64,000 nucleotides of DNA, taken from NCBI GenBank assembly GCA_902780135.1, contig CACZEK010000003.1, positions 1-64,000 on the forward strand, given 5' to 3'. The DNA is from an uncultured bacterium. GTDB taxonomy: Bacteria; Verrucomicrobiota; Lentisphaeria; Victivallales; UBA1829. The notes beneath the pieces are model-generated. The model saw nothing but the letters and a program-made list of their open reading frames with translations. It did not search any database and was not told where the DNA came from. Below, piece after piece: positions 8,938-17,659 of this stretch. Both the position numbers and the translations under genes were made by a program. How positions within the stretch are numbered: the first letter of the stretch is position 1; each line of letters starts with the position of its first letter.

Positions 8938-8971
8938 ACTCCCGGTTTCGAACAGAGCCGGGAGTTTTTTT
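8938..8971 (+). terminator. Rho-independent terminator after the repeat-protein gene
   Basis: ACTCCCGG (8938-8945) pairs with CCGGGAGT (8958-8965), followed by seven T. It lies 30 bases after the stop codon. Confidence 0.9.
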
Positions 8972-9058
8972 ATCCATAAATATGGATTCGGAACCCTTTT
9001 TTTTGAGGTTGCGGTATAAAAACCTACCAAAAAGATAGAGAATATTTTAAAAAAACAC

Positions 9059-9086
9059 TTGACAAATCCGTTTTTTGTGCTAAATT
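9059..9086 (+). promoter_or_regulatory. Promoter of cysK
   Basis: TTGACA (9059-9064), 16-base spacer, TAAATT (9081-9086) with TGC just before it (extended -10). A CTACC (9023-9028 region) and a GGTAG (9102-9107 region) lie on the two sides of the promoter and could be half-sites for a regulator, which is unproven. Leader about 45 bases with AAAGGAG before the ATG. Confidence 0.7.
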
Positions 9087-9137
9087 ATAATCATAACTCG
9101 ATAGGTAGACATTCAAAAACGAAAGGAGACACTTCCT

Positions 9138-10055
9138 ATGAGCATCGCAAACAACATCCTCGAAAAGATCGGCGGCACTCCGCTGGTCCGCATCAACAAA
9201 CTCAACTCCGGCGCGGCGGAAGTCGTCGTGAAGGTCGAGTACTTCAATCCCGGCGGCTCCGTGAAGGACCGCATCGCGATCGCCATGATCGAGGCCGCCG
9301 AACAGTCCGGCGCGCTGAAGCCGGGCGCGCTCATCATCGAGCCGACGAGCGGCAACACCGGCATCGGGCTGGCGTTCGTGGCGGCGGTGAAGGGCTACCG
9401 CCTGATCCTGACCATGCCGGAAACGATGAGCGTGGAACGCCGCAAGCTGGCGCAGGCGTACGGCGCGGAGATCGTGCTCACCGAGGGCGCGAAGGGCATG
9501 AAGGGCGCGATCGCGAAGGCGCTGGAACTCCGCGACGCCAACCCCGGCTCGTTCATCCCGCAGCAGTTCGAGAACCCCGCGAACCCGGCGTACCACAAGG
9601 CGCACACCGGCCCGGAGATTTGGGCGGACGCCGACGGCAAGGTCGACGCGTTCGTGGCGGGTGTCGGCACGGGCGGCACGCTGACCGGCGTCGGCGAGTA
9701 TCTGCGCGAAAAGAATCCCGGCGTGAAGATCTTCGCGGTCGAACCGGACACCAGCCCCGTGCTCGCGGGCGGCGCGCCCGGTCCGCACAAGATCCAGGGC
9801 ATCGGCGCGGGATTCGTGCCGAAAGTGCTGAACACCGGCCTCATCACGGAAGTGATCGGGGTCTCGGCGGCGGACGCCGGACGCACGGCGCGCGCGGCCG
9901 CGGCGAAGGAAGGCCTGCTCGTCGGCATCAGCTCCGGAGCGGCGCTCTTCGCGGCGCTCGAACTGGCGAAACGCCCCGAGTTCGCGGGCAAGCGCATCGT
10001 GGCGCTGCTGCCGGACACCGGCGAACGCTATCTTTCCACCTGGCTTTTCGAGTAA
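9138..10055 (+). CDS. cysK: Cysteine synthase A (O-acetylserine sulfhydrylase)
   Basis: The 305-residue product is a standard fold-type II PLP enzyme that makes cysteine from O-acetylserine and sulfide. NPGGSVKDR holds the PLP lysine (K43), [10 protein letters not shown] is the substrate loop, and [13 protein letters not shown] is the phosphate-binding loop. [16 protein letters not shown] and [14 protein letters not shown] match the usual C-terminus. It has its own promoter and terminator, so it is monocistronic. No cysE lies nearby. Confidence 0.96.
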   Translation: MSIANNILEKIGGTPLVRINKLNSGAAEVVVKVEYFNPGGSVKDRIAIAMIEAAEQSGALKPGALIIEPTSGNTGIGLAFVAAVKGYRLILTMPETMSVERRKLAQAYGAEIVLTEGAKGMKGAIAKALELRDANPGSFIPQQFENPANPAYHKAHTGPEIWADADGKVDAFVAGVGTGGTLTGVGEYLREKNPGVKIFAVEPDTSPVLAGGAPGPHKIQGIGAGFVPKVLNTGLITEVIGVSAADAGRTARAAAAKEGLLVGISSGAALFAALELAKRPEFAGKRIVALLPDTGERYLSTWLFE

Positions 10056-10081
10056 GAACGAAGAGCTTTCCTTTGCAGGCG

Positions 10082-10117
10082 CTCCTCTCCGCACGGCCGC
10101 GCGGGGAGGAGTTTTTT
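10082..10117 (+). terminator. Rho-independent terminator after cysK
   Basis: CTCCTCTCCGC (10082-10092) pairs with GCGGGGAGGAG (10101-10111; one G-U), followed by six T. Confidence 0.9.
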
Positions 10118-10152
10118 CAATCAAAAAAACGAGCATAAGACGAGGTGAGACC

Positions 10153-10944
10153 ATGAACGAGATACAAGTGCGATCCACGCTCGACGGCACGCTTCAGCCG
10201 TCGCTGTTCTTCCGTCCGGAGACGGATGCCCCGGTCCCGCTCGTCGTCGGGCTGCACACCTGGAGCTACGACCGCTTCAACCAGGCGGAGAACTATCTGC
10301 CGCTGTGCGAGAAGTACGGCTGGGCGCTGCTCCTGCCGGAATTCCGCGGCCCGAACCTCGCCTCGAATTCATCTTCGCACGACGCCTGCGGCAGCCTCAG
10401 GGCGAGGCGCGACATCCTCGACGCCGTGGAACACGTCGTGCGGACGTCGGCTGTCGATTACGAGAACATCTTCCTGCTCGGCTGTTCGGGCGGCGGGCAC
10501 GCCGCGCTGCTGACGGCGGAGGACGCCCCGGAGGTGTTCCGCGCCGTGGACGTCTGGTGCCCCGTGTCCGACCTTGCTGCATGGCATGCGCACCTCACGG
10601 AAACGCGCCAGCATTACGTTCACGACATGGAGTCGTGTCTGGGCGGCGGCCCGGCGGACGCGCCGGACGAATACGCGCTGCGCTCCCCCTCGGCGCACCT
10701 CGAAAAACTGAAATCGCTCCCCGTTTCCATCCACCATGGCAGACACGATACCGTCGTCCCGTACCGGCATTCCGCCGAATTCGTGCGGAAACTGGAGGCG
10801 GCGGGCGCGGATGAGGTCTATTTCGAGGTGTTCGACGGCGAACACGAACAGTACCCGTCGCACAGTTTCGAGTGGTTCGCGCGGCTCGCGGGCGTACGTC
10901 CGCCGGAGGACGCCGGAAACGCGGCGGTCCGCATCACGGGATAG
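10153..10944 (+). CDS. Alpha/beta hydrolase of the prolyl-oligopeptidase/acetyl-esterase type
   Basis: The 263-residue cytosolic product shows PLVVGLHTW (oxyanion strand), the nucleophile elbow LLGCSGGGHAA (GxSxG), HGRHDTVVPY (acid loop) and a late DGEHEQYPSHSFEWF histidine. This is the normal order Ser-Asp-His of an S9-like esterase or peptidase. No signal peptide. ATG 10153 has GAGGTGAG upstream. Substrate unknown; acyl-ester or short peptide hydrolysis is the family-level expectation. Confidence 0.82.
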   Translation: MNEIQVRSTLDGTLQPSLFFRPETDAPVPLVVGLHTWSYDRFNQAENYLPLCEKYGWALLLPEFRGPNLASNSSSHDACGSLRARRDILDAVEHVVRTSAVDYENIFLLGCSGGGHAALLTAEDAPEVFRAVDVWCPVSDLAAWHAHLTETRQHYVHDMESCLGGGPADAPDEYALRSPSAHLEKLKSLPVSIHHGRHDTVVPYRHSAEFVRKLEAAGADEVYFEVFDGEHEQYPSHSFEWFARLAGVRPPEDAGNAAVRITG

Positions 10945-10964
10945 ACTTTGAGGCGGGGGGCTGT

Positions 10965-11936
10965 TCAGAACCCGAATTCCGCGTGCGGGAACGGCGATTC
11001 GAAGCGGAGGAGTTCCCCGGTGAACGGATGCCGGAACTCCAGCACGGCGGCATGGAGCGCCTGACGGCGGAACCTCAGTTTCGCGAGGTCGTCCGCGCTC
11101 AGTTCCCCCGAGGCGATCTTTAAGAACAGGCGTTCGTCCGGGCCGTAGAGCTTATCCCCGGCGAGCGGGAATCCGAGCGAGCGCAGCGTGGCGCGCACCT
11201 GGTGCTGGCGGCCCGTGCCGAGGACGGCGCGGACCAGCGTCATGTCCGGCGGCACATGCGACTCTCCGATGAGGTCGGTGACGGCGGTTTCCGAGGCAGG
11301 GTCGAGGCGCGCGGCATCGGCTTCCGGCGTGCCCGCGAAGACGAACCGTTTTTTCTTGCGGACCGCGCTCCCCCGTTCATGTACGAGGAATCCCTCCGCA
11401 TGGACACGCCCCCGGAAATCCCCGGTCACGAGCGCGAGATATTCCTTGTGGACGGGCGTGTTGCCGTTGTCCATGGCGGCGGCCGCCCGGCGCGTGCGCG
11501 CGGCGACGACCAGCCCGGAGGTCTCCCGGTCGAGACGGTGCACGAACCGGAGCTCGCCGTATCGGCTGCCGGCGAGATGCCAGAGCGTGTGGCGGAAGAA
11601 CGGCCCGGTCGGGTGCATGCACAGGTTGCCCGGCTTGTCGATGACCAGAAAGTCGGCGTCTTCGAAAACTACGTCGTAATGCAGCTCGGCGTCCGGTTCG
11701 GGCGTTTCCGGCGGATAATACCCCACGCGGTCATGGCGTTTCACGGTCATATCGGCGCGGGCGGGACGGTCGTTCACGGTCACGAGCCCGGCTTCGATCG
11801 CCCGGATCCAGCCCGCGCGGTCGAACCGGCTGAAGTGCGCGGCGAGGTGATCGGGCAGGGGGACGCCGTCCTCCGATTCGGGGACGTGGCTGTAGAGCTG
11901 ACGGCGTGCGAGCTTGTCCGCGAAACTTCTGCCCAT
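10965..11936 (-). CDS. Pseudouridine synthase of the RluA/RluD family
   Basis: The 323-residue product carries FVHRLDRETSGLVVAARTR, the family signature with the catalytic aspartate. An S4-like N-terminal part (GWIRAIEAGLVTVNDRPARADMTVK) is followed by DFLVIDKPGNLCMHPTG, and GRQHQVRATLRSLGFPLAGD near the C-terminus. It isomerises uridine to pseudouridine in rRNA or tRNA; the exact site cannot be read from sequence. It lies 26 bases after the ABC-F gene and ends that minus-strand run. Confidence 0.9.
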   Translation of the reverse strand: MGRSFADKLARRQLYSHVPESEDGVPLPDHLAAHFSRFDRAGWIRAIEAGLVTVNDRPARADMTVKRHDRVGYYPPETPEPDAELHYDVVFEDADFLVIDKPGNLCMHPTGPFFRHTLWHLAGSRYGELRFVHRLDRETSGLVVAARTRRAAAAMDNGNTPVHKEYLALVTGDFRGRVHAEGFLVHERGSAVRKKKRFVFAGTPEADAARLDPASETAVTDLIGESHVPPDMTLVRAVLGTGRQHQVRATLRSLGFPLAGDKLYGPDERLFLKIASGELSADDLAKLRFRRQALHAAVLEFRHPFTGELLRFESPFPHAEFGF

Positions 11937-11962
11937 GAATCCGTCCCCGTTTCCGTTCAGTC

Positions 11963-13843
11963 TCAGGACTGAAGCGCCTGTTTCTTCTGTTCGAGCTCGT
12001 CCCAGCGCGCGTACAGCGCGTCGATCTTTTCGCGCAGACCGTTCAGCTCGTTCTGGAGCGCGGCGGATTCCGGGCCGTGTGTTGCGAAGAAATCCGGCGC
12101 GGAGAAGATCGCCTCGATTTCGGAGACGCGCTCCTCGAGGCGTTCGATCTCCGGCTCCAGCTCCGCAAGCTCGCGTTCCTCCTTATAGGACAGCTTTTTC
12201 GGCGGGGATTTCGGTTTCGGCGGCGGGACGTCTTTTTTCGGCGCGGGCGCGGGTGCGGCCTGCCGGACCGACGCGCGGTGTTCGAGGTAATAATCGTAGT
12301 CGCCCGGCCCGGCGAACAGATGTCCGTCCGGCTCGAACGCGATGATGTGGGTGCAGACGCGGTTCAGGAAATAACGGTCGTGGCTCACGACGGCGAGGCA
12401 GCCGGAATAGCCGACGAGCGCCTCTTCCAGCACGCGCATGGACGGCAGGTCCAGGTCGTTGGTCGGCTCGTCGAGGATCAGGAAACTGCCGCCGGACTTG
12501 AGGATCTTCGCGAGCGCGATGCGGGCGCGTTCGCCGCCGGACAGACGGTCGATGCGGGTGTTCACGCGGTCGTCCTCGAAGAGGAACCGCCGGAGATAGC
12601 CGCGGATGGAGACGCGTTCGTCGCCGAGGTTGATGAACTCGTGTCCCTCGCCGATCTCCTCCAGCACGGTGTGGTTCGGGTTCAGTTCCAGGTGCGCCTG
12701 CCCGATGTAGTTGAAGACGACGGTCGGCGCGACTTCGATCTTTCCGCTGTCGGGCGTGAGCTGCTGCGTGATGAGCTTCAGCAGCGTGGTCTTGCCCGCG
12801 CCGTTCGGCCCCACGATGCCGACGCGCTGCCCCGCCTCGAATTCGAACGAGAAATCGCGGATGAGCGGCTTCCCGCCCATGGCGTGGCTCACGTTTTCGA
12901 TGCGGACGACCTGGTTGCCGAGGCGGCCCGCCTTCGGGATGATGAGCTCCATGCTGCCGATGCGGTCGGGCGCGGAGAGCGCTGCCGTCTCCTCGTAGCG
13001 TTTGATTCTGCCGAGGTTGCGGCGGAGGCGCGCCTTCGGGGAACGCCGCACCCATTCGATCTCGCGCCGCAGGAAGCTCTGGCGTTTGTACTCCGCCTGG
13101 TCCTCACGGTATTCGCGCGCGGCCTTCGCGGCGAGGAAGTCGGCGTAGGAGCCCTCGCAGGAATAGAACTTGCCGTGGTCCAGCTCCACGATGCGTGTGG
13201 CGATGCGGTCCAGGAAACACCGGTCGTGCGTGACGAAGAGGCACGTGCCGCGGTAGTCCGCCAGGAAGTCCTCGATCCAGGTGATCGCGCCGATGTCGAG
13301 GTGGTTGGTCGGCTCGTCGAGCAGGAGCAGGTCGGGGTCGGCGGCGATGGCGCGCGCGAGCATGACTTTGCGGAGTTCGCCGCCGGACAGCGCGCCGCAG
13401 AGGGAATCAGGAGGCGGCAGGTTCAGTTTCTGCGCCACGACCTCGATCTTGTGCGCGGGGTCCCAGGCGTCGTGGAGCGTGAGGATGCGTTCGAGCTTTT
13501 CCTGTTCTGCGGAACCCGGCCGCATGGCGTCGAGCTGCCGGTGGATGTCGTTGAAGTACGCCAGCCCCTCGGCGATGGCGTCGCGGACGGGGACGTCGCG
13601 GAACCGCGTGCAGTCCTGTTCCATGCAGGCGATGCGGAGTCCGCGCGCGCAGGTGATCTCGCCCGCCGCGGGCTGTTCCGTGCCCGCCACGATGCGCATG
13701 AACGTGGATTTGCCGCTGCCGTTCCGTCCGACGAGCGCGACGCGTTCGCCCGCGTGAATGGAGATCTTCGCGTCGTCGAGCAGTATCTGCGTCCCGATGG
13801 CGAGGCTCAGCCCTTCGCCTGTCCAAAGTACGGCGCCAGCCAT
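11963..13843 (-). CDS. ABC-F ATPase, Uup-like
   Basis: The 626-residue soluble protein has two ABC domains: Walker A GRNGSGKS and GPNGAGKT, signatures LSGGELRKV and LSGGERARI, Walker B LLLLDEPTNHLD and FLILDEPTNDLD. The interdomain linker carries the arginine-rich WVRRSPKARLRR found in Uup. The C-terminus after about residue 540 (PAPAPKKDVPPPKPKSPPKK followed by ELEPEIERLEERVSEIE) is the Uup coiled-coil arm. These proteins act on ribosomes or on branched nucleic acids. It starts 7 bases after the His-rich gene ends, without a strong ribosome site, so coupling is likely. Confidence 0.92.
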   Translation of the reverse strand: MAGAVLWTGEGLSLAIGTQILLDDAKISIHAGERVALVGRNGSGKSTFMRIVAGTEQPAAGEITCARGLRIACMEQDCTRFRDVPVRDAIAEGLAYFNDIHRQLDAMRPGSAEQEKLERILTLHDAWDPAHKIEVVAQKLNLPPPDSLCGALSGGELRKVMLARAIAADPDLLLLDEPTNHLDIGAITWIEDFLADYRGTCLFVTHDRCFLDRIATRIVELDHGKFYSCEGSYADFLAAKAAREYREDQAEYKRQSFLRREIEWVRRSPKARLRRNLGRIKRYEETAALSAPDRIGSMELIIPKAGRLGNQVVRIENVSHAMGGKPLIRDFSFEFEAGQRVGIVGPNGAGKTTLLKLITQQLTPDSGKIEVAPTVVFNYIGQAHLELNPNHTVLEEIGEGHEFINLGDERVSIRGYLRRFLFEDDRVNTRIDRLSGGERARIALAKILKSGGSFLILDEPTNDLDLPSMRVLEEALVGYSGCLAVVSHDRYFLNRVCTHIIAFEPDGHLFAGPGDYDYYLEHRASVRQAAPAPAPKKDVPPPKPKSPPKKLSYKEERELAELEPEIERLEERVSEIEAIFSAPDFFATHGPESAALQNELNGLREKIDALYARWDELEQKKQALQS

Positions 13844-13850
13844 GTTCCGC

Positions 13851-15476
13851 TCAGTTCTCGAAATCCGCCTCGATGGCGTCCCATTCGTCCTCGATGTCCT
13901 CGATGCGCTGTTCGAGCGCCTCGAGTTCGGGGCCTTCCGGCAGGTCCGCCTGGTTGTTCAGCAGCGCGAGCGTGTCGATGATGGCGCGGTGGAGGTGTTT
14001 CACGCGCGGCGTGAAGCGTTTGATCCGGTCCTCGTTCGCGCCGGAGAGGATCGCCTTCGTCATGGCGATGCGGGCGTTGTCGAGCTCGATCAGGCGGGCG
14101 CGGATGGGGGCTTTCGGGGCGTCTTCGCCGGGATGGTACACCTCGTTGCAGGCTTCCCAGTTCTCGTCGAGGAAGTTCAGGAACGCCACCTCCTGCGTGT
14201 CGTCGGCGAAATCGTGCTCGATGAGGCCGAGGACGGACGCGCGGTAGGAATTGAAGTCCACGCCGTTCGCGATGGCGTCGAGCGTGAACGCGTAGAGTTC
14301 GATATATCCGATCGGCGCGTTCACGTCGGACAGGATCGCGTCCAGCGAGTCCAGATGCCCGGACGAGGCGGAGAAATCGCTCGCGGAGAGCCCGGGGACC
14401 GGATCGCCGTCCTGCGGCGCGCCGTCGCGGCGTTCCCCGTGCGTATGGGCGTGGGCGCCGTGGTGATGCCCGCAGGAACAGTTCCCGCCGTGTTCGTGGT
14501 CGTGTTCATGCTCGTGCTCGTGTCCGTCGTGTGCGGCATGGGCGTCCGCGCCGGGTTCGCTTGTCTCGTCGACCGGCACGATCATGGTCTCGCCGTCCTG
14601 GTTGCTGAGCGTGACTTCGATCATGTTCCGGTGGAACTCGTCGAACGACACGCGGGGCTGCGCCAGGAGGTCGTTTCCGGCGCTGTAGGCGCAGAAGAAC
14701 CCGGCGGCGAGCTGTTCGGTGATCGTGATGTAGTTGTAGTTGCGGTGCCAGACTTCGACCAGCGCGGCCTCGAACCGTTCGATCCATTCGATCTTGTCGG
14801 CGTTGGACGCGTCGAGCTCGGCGGGCCGGTACTCGAGGGAGAACCTGCCTTCTTCGGCGTCCTCGACCGTGACGATCAGGAAGTCGCCGAACCGGAAATT
14901 GGTCTGCATGTAGAAGTCGCTCAGGTCGAACGCCGGGACGTCGAGCATGGCGTTCCTGAGGTTCTTCGCGGAGCGCATCCGCAGGTAGTTGTCGTGGGAC
15001 TCCGCCGCGAAGGCGTCGATCATGCCGCCGTGCCCGAGCAGGATGTAGTACGGCGCGAGCTTGGCGAAATCGCACCGGACCACGGTCAGCTCCGCGGGCG
15101 TCTTCGCTCCGGGCGCGTACAGCTCGAAATCGTCGTTGGAAAGCTCGCACGGGTTGAACGCCTCGAAACGGTCGCCCGGCAGCAGGATGCCGTTCGCCAG
15201 CTCGAAATCGGACGGCACGATCTTGATGCGCGCGCCGTCGAAGAACTTCGTGCGGAGGGCGCAGTGTCCGTCCTGCTCGAAGATGCGGCGGTCGTCCTTC
15301 AGCATGGTGCGGACGCGTTCGAGCAGGTCTTTCTCCTGCCCCGCGTCGCACGGGATGCCGTCCGCGATCGCCTGTGCGGCATCGTCGAGCTCGAAACATC
15401 CGCGCGGCTTTCCCTCCGCGTATGCGGTCAGCGCCTTGTCGAACTGTTCGTGCTGGGCGTTGTTCAGATAAAGCAT
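13851..15476 (-). CDS. Protein of unknown function with a His-rich metal-binding-like insert
   Basis: ATG 15476 (MLYLNNAQHEQ) follows AGGGGGA; the open frame continues further upstream only as the shadow of truB. The 541-residue product is acidic and soluble, with no signal peptide or membrane segment. The only striking feature is a low-complexity stretch at about 300-355: alternating HEHEHEHDHEH, then NCSCGHHHGAHAHTHG, which is likely to bind Ni, Zn or Co. A later part (about 390-480) is helical. I do not recognise the family. It sits between truB and the ABC-F gene in the same direction, so it belongs to the nusA-truB transcript. Confidence 0.8.
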   Translation of the reverse strand: MLYLNNAQHEQFDKALTAYAEGKPRGCFELDDAAQAIADGIPCDAGQEKDLLERVRTMLKDDRRIFEQDGHCALRTKFFDGARIKIVPSDFELANGILLPGDRFEAFNPCELSNDDFELYAPGAKTPAELTVVRCDFAKLAPYYILLGHGGMIDAFAAESHDNYLRMRSAKNLRNAMLDVPAFDLSDFYMQTNFRFGDFLIVTVEDAEEGRFSLEYRPAELDASNADKIEWIERFEAALVEVWHRNYNYITITEQLAAGFFCAYSAGNDLLAQPRVSFDEFHRNMIEVTLSNQDGETMIVPVDETSEPGADAHAAHDGHEHEHEHDHEHGGNCSCGHHHGAHAHTHGERRDGAPQDGDPVPGLSASDFSASSGHLDSLDAILSDVNAPIGYIELYAFTLDAIANGVDFNSYRASVLGLIEHDFADDTQEVAFLNFLDENWEACNEVYHPGEDAPKAPIRARLIELDNARIAMTKAILSGANEDRIKRFTPRVKHLHRAIIDTLALLNNQADLPEGPELEALEQRIEDIEDEWDAIEADFEN

Positions 15477-15508
15477 GGTCGTGTCCCCCTGAAAAGAATT
15501 GCGCCCCG

Positions 15509-16267
15509 TCAGAACGAGAACTTGGGCATTTTGGAGAGTTTGTTGAAGAGGAAATCGTTGATGGCGGCCTTCAGCTCCTCCTGCTCCCAGGTCTTGACCG
15601 TCTCGATGTCCACCGCGTCCTTCAGCTCGAAATCGCCGCTTCTGAGGCGGTTCAGCCGGTAGAGCGCGGCGCCGCACCCGAGCACGTCGCCGACGTCCGC
15701 GCAGAGCGTGCGGATGTAGGTGCCCTTGGAGCAGGCGACCTCGAAGTCGACGTACGGGAGGTCGAACTTCTTGAACGTGATGGAGTGGATCGTGATGGGC
15801 TTCGGCTCGCGCTGGACCTCGACGCCCTTGCGCGCCAGGTCGTACAGGCGTTCGCCGTTGTGCTTCACCGCGGACACCATCGGCGGCGTCTGCATGATGT
15901 CGCCCCGGAACTTCAGGAACGCCTCGCGGACCTGTTCGACCGTGAGGTGCGACGTGTCGGCGGTGCTGAGGACCGTGCCGTCCATGTCCTGCGAGTCCGT
16001 GCGCGTGCCGAGGAGCGCGGTGCCCTCGTAGACCTTGTCCTCGCCGGAGAATTTCTGGCTGAACTTCGTGAACTTGCCGAACACGACGACGAGCAGGCCG
16101 GTCGCGGCGGGGTCGAGCGTGCCGCAGTGCCCCACCTTCACGGCGTTGAACCGCGCGCGGAAGAACCCGACGACGTCGTGGCTGGTCCATCCTTTCGGCT
16201 TGTTGACGAGGAGGATGCCGTTCTGGGTGAAGGGCGGCAGCCGGTGGCGTTTGGGGTCATATTTCAT
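15509..16267 (-). CDS. truB: tRNA pseudouridine-55 synthase TruB
   Basis: The 252-residue product has ILLVNKPKGWTSHDVV, GHCGTLDPAATGLL with the catalytic aspartate, KVYEGTALLGTRTDSQD and YIRTLCADVGDVLGC. It forms pseudouridine 55 in the T-loop of tRNAs. It is a compact form lacking a long PUA domain. It overlaps the nrnA-like gene by 11 bases, in the classical nusA-infB-rbfA-nrnA-truB order. Confidence 0.95.
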   Translation of the reverse strand: MKYDPKRHRLPPFTQNGILLVNKPKGWTSHDVVGFFRARFNAVKVGHCGTLDPAATGLLVVVFGKFTKFSQKFSGEDKVYEGTALLGTRTDSQDMDGTVLSTADTSHLTVEQVREAFLKFRGDIMQTPPMVSAVKHNGERLYDLARKGVEVQREPKPITIHSITFKKFDLPYVDFEVACSKGTYIRTLCADVGDVLGCGAALYRLNRLRSGDFELKDAVDIETVKTWEQEELKAAINDFLFNKLSKMPKFSF

Positions 16268-17261
16268 GGTTCATCTCTTTCCTGACGTAGCGGAGCAGCA
16301 CCTCGGATGCCTCCGCCTGGTTTTTTGCGAAGATCGAGCATCCGGCGGCCATCTCGTGTCCGCCGCCCTTCAGGGCGCGCGCGATGCGTCCGACGGAGAT
16401 GTCCGGGTCCTTCGAGCGCATGGAGACGCGGAAGATGCCGGGGTTGGACGTCGGCTTGACGAGCGCGGCGACGATGACGCCCTGGATGCCGCGCACCAGC
16501 TCGATGAGCTGTTCGGTGTTCCGCAGGTTCACGTCGTACTTGTCGAGCAGTTCGCGCGGGACGGAGATCCAGGCGAACTTGCCGTCGTACGCGGTCCGGA
16601 TGCCGGAGAAAAGCTCGCTTTCGAACCGGACCATGTTCAGCGGCTTCGAGAGGTACACCTCGTTGATGATGCGGTCGTGGTCCGCGCCGAGTTCGAGCAG
16701 CGCCGCCGCGGCGCGGTGCGATTTCGCGCTGGTGTTCGTGAACTTGAAGCAGCCGGTGTCGGTCACGACGCCGAGCATGAGGAACGTGGCGGCGAGCGGG
16801 GAGATCTTCCAGCCCTGCGAGACCGCGAAATAGTAGATCAGCTCCGCAGTGGAGCTCGCTTCCGGGTCCAGGCAGGTCAGCGTGCCGAACATCTCGTCGT
16901 CCGGGTGGTGGTCGAACGTGATGACCGGGACCGTGACGTTCGCGAACTCCGCCGGGCCGAGCTGCATGCGCTTCACCGTGGACGCGTCCGCGTTCAGCAC
17001 CAGCGAGAATTTCGTGTTGATCTCCTCCGCCGTGAACTCGGCGGGCGGGAACGGCAGGAACGGGCGGTAGCAGTCCGGCATCTGCGCCGCAAGAAAAAAC
17101 TCTGCGCGGAACCCGTTGTCCCGCAGCAGAGTGCAAAGCCCGCACGCGGAGCCGACCGCATCGCCGTCCGGCCATTCGTGGGTGACCACGAGGACCGGAG
17201 CGGGATTGTCGCGGACGGCTTCCAGCGCGGCCGCCATGCCGGCGAAATCAGTTTCCGGCAT
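16257..17261 (-). CDS. DHH/DHHA1 phosphoesterase, NrnA-like (nanoRNase / pAp phosphatase)
   Basis: The 334-residue product has THEWPDGDAVGSACGL (motif I, with W in place of the usual N), LNADAST, TFDHHPDDEMFG (DHH motif), LMLGVVTDTGCFKFTN and the C-terminal glycine-rich KGGGHEMAAGCSI of DHHA1. NrnA enzymes degrade short oligoribonucleotides and in many bacteria also pAp. Its place between rbfA and truB is the usual one in many phyla. GGAGGA lies before ATG 17261, inside the rbfA end (14-base overlap). Confidence 0.88.
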   Translation of the reverse strand: MPETDFAGMAAALEAVRDNPAPVLVVTHEWPDGDAVGSACGLCTLLRDNGFRAEFFLAAQMPDCYRPFLPFPPAEFTAEEINTKFSLVLNADASTVKRMQLGPAEFANVTVPVITFDHHPDDEMFGTLTCLDPEASSTAELIYYFAVSQGWKISPLAATFLMLGVVTDTGCFKFTNTSAKSHRAAAALLELGADHDRIINEVYLSKPLNMVRFESELFSGIRTAYDGKFAWISVPRELLDKYDVNLRNTEQLIELVRGIQGVIVAALVKPTSNPGIFRVSMRSKDPDISVGRIARALKGGGHEMAAGCSIFAKNQAEASEVLLRYVRKEMNHEI

Positions 17262-17643
17262 TTTCGTCCTCCATGTGCCGCAGCAGGTCCAGCACGCGGT
17301 CCCCGTCGGCGACGGAATGGTCGAGGACGAAGTGCAGGACCGGCGTGTATTTGAGGATGACCTCCTTCGACATGAGCGACTGGATCTCGGCTTTGCGTTC
17401 GATCAGGCGGCGGACGATGCGCGCCTCTTCCTCCTCGTTCTTCGCGCCGAGGATGCTGACGTACACGGACGCGGTCTTGAGGTTGGACGCGCAGTCCACG
17501 CGGGTGATGGATATGATCCGGCCCTGTTCCTCGTTGTATCCGAGCGTCTCCAGCAGGTCGGCGAGCACGCGTTTCAGCAGCTCGTTGACGCGGACGAGAC
17601 GGTCGACCGAGGCGACCGGGTGTTTTCGGTTGTTCCGAGGCAT
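17248..17643 (-). CDS. rbfA: 30S ribosome-binding factor RbfA
   Basis: The 131-residue product matches RbfA by RVNELLKRVLADLLETL, ISITRVDCASNLKTASVYVS and LKYTPVLHFVLDHSVADGDRV. It binds pre-30S subunits and helps the maturation of the 16S rRNA 5' end. AGGAGG is placed before ATG 17643, 16 bases after infB. The N-terminal RNNRKHPVASVDR is slightly longer than usual. Confidence 0.93.
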   Translation of the reverse strand: MPRNNRKHPVASVDRLVRVNELLKRVLADLLETLGYNEEQGRIISITRVDCASNLKTASVYVSILGAKNEEEEARIVRRLIERKAEIQSLMSKEVILKYTPVLHFVLDHSVADGDRVLDLLRHMEDENAGN

Positions 17644-17659
17644 GATGAGCCTCCTGGGC

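Noticed and set aside
8093..8977. Long open frames on the minus strand and in other plus frames across the repeat protein gene
   Set aside because: They arise from the repetitive DNA, have no ribosome site, and give Leu/Arg/Asp/Cys-rich repeats without a plausible start. The plus frame from 8111 has a signal peptide and a strong ribosome site.
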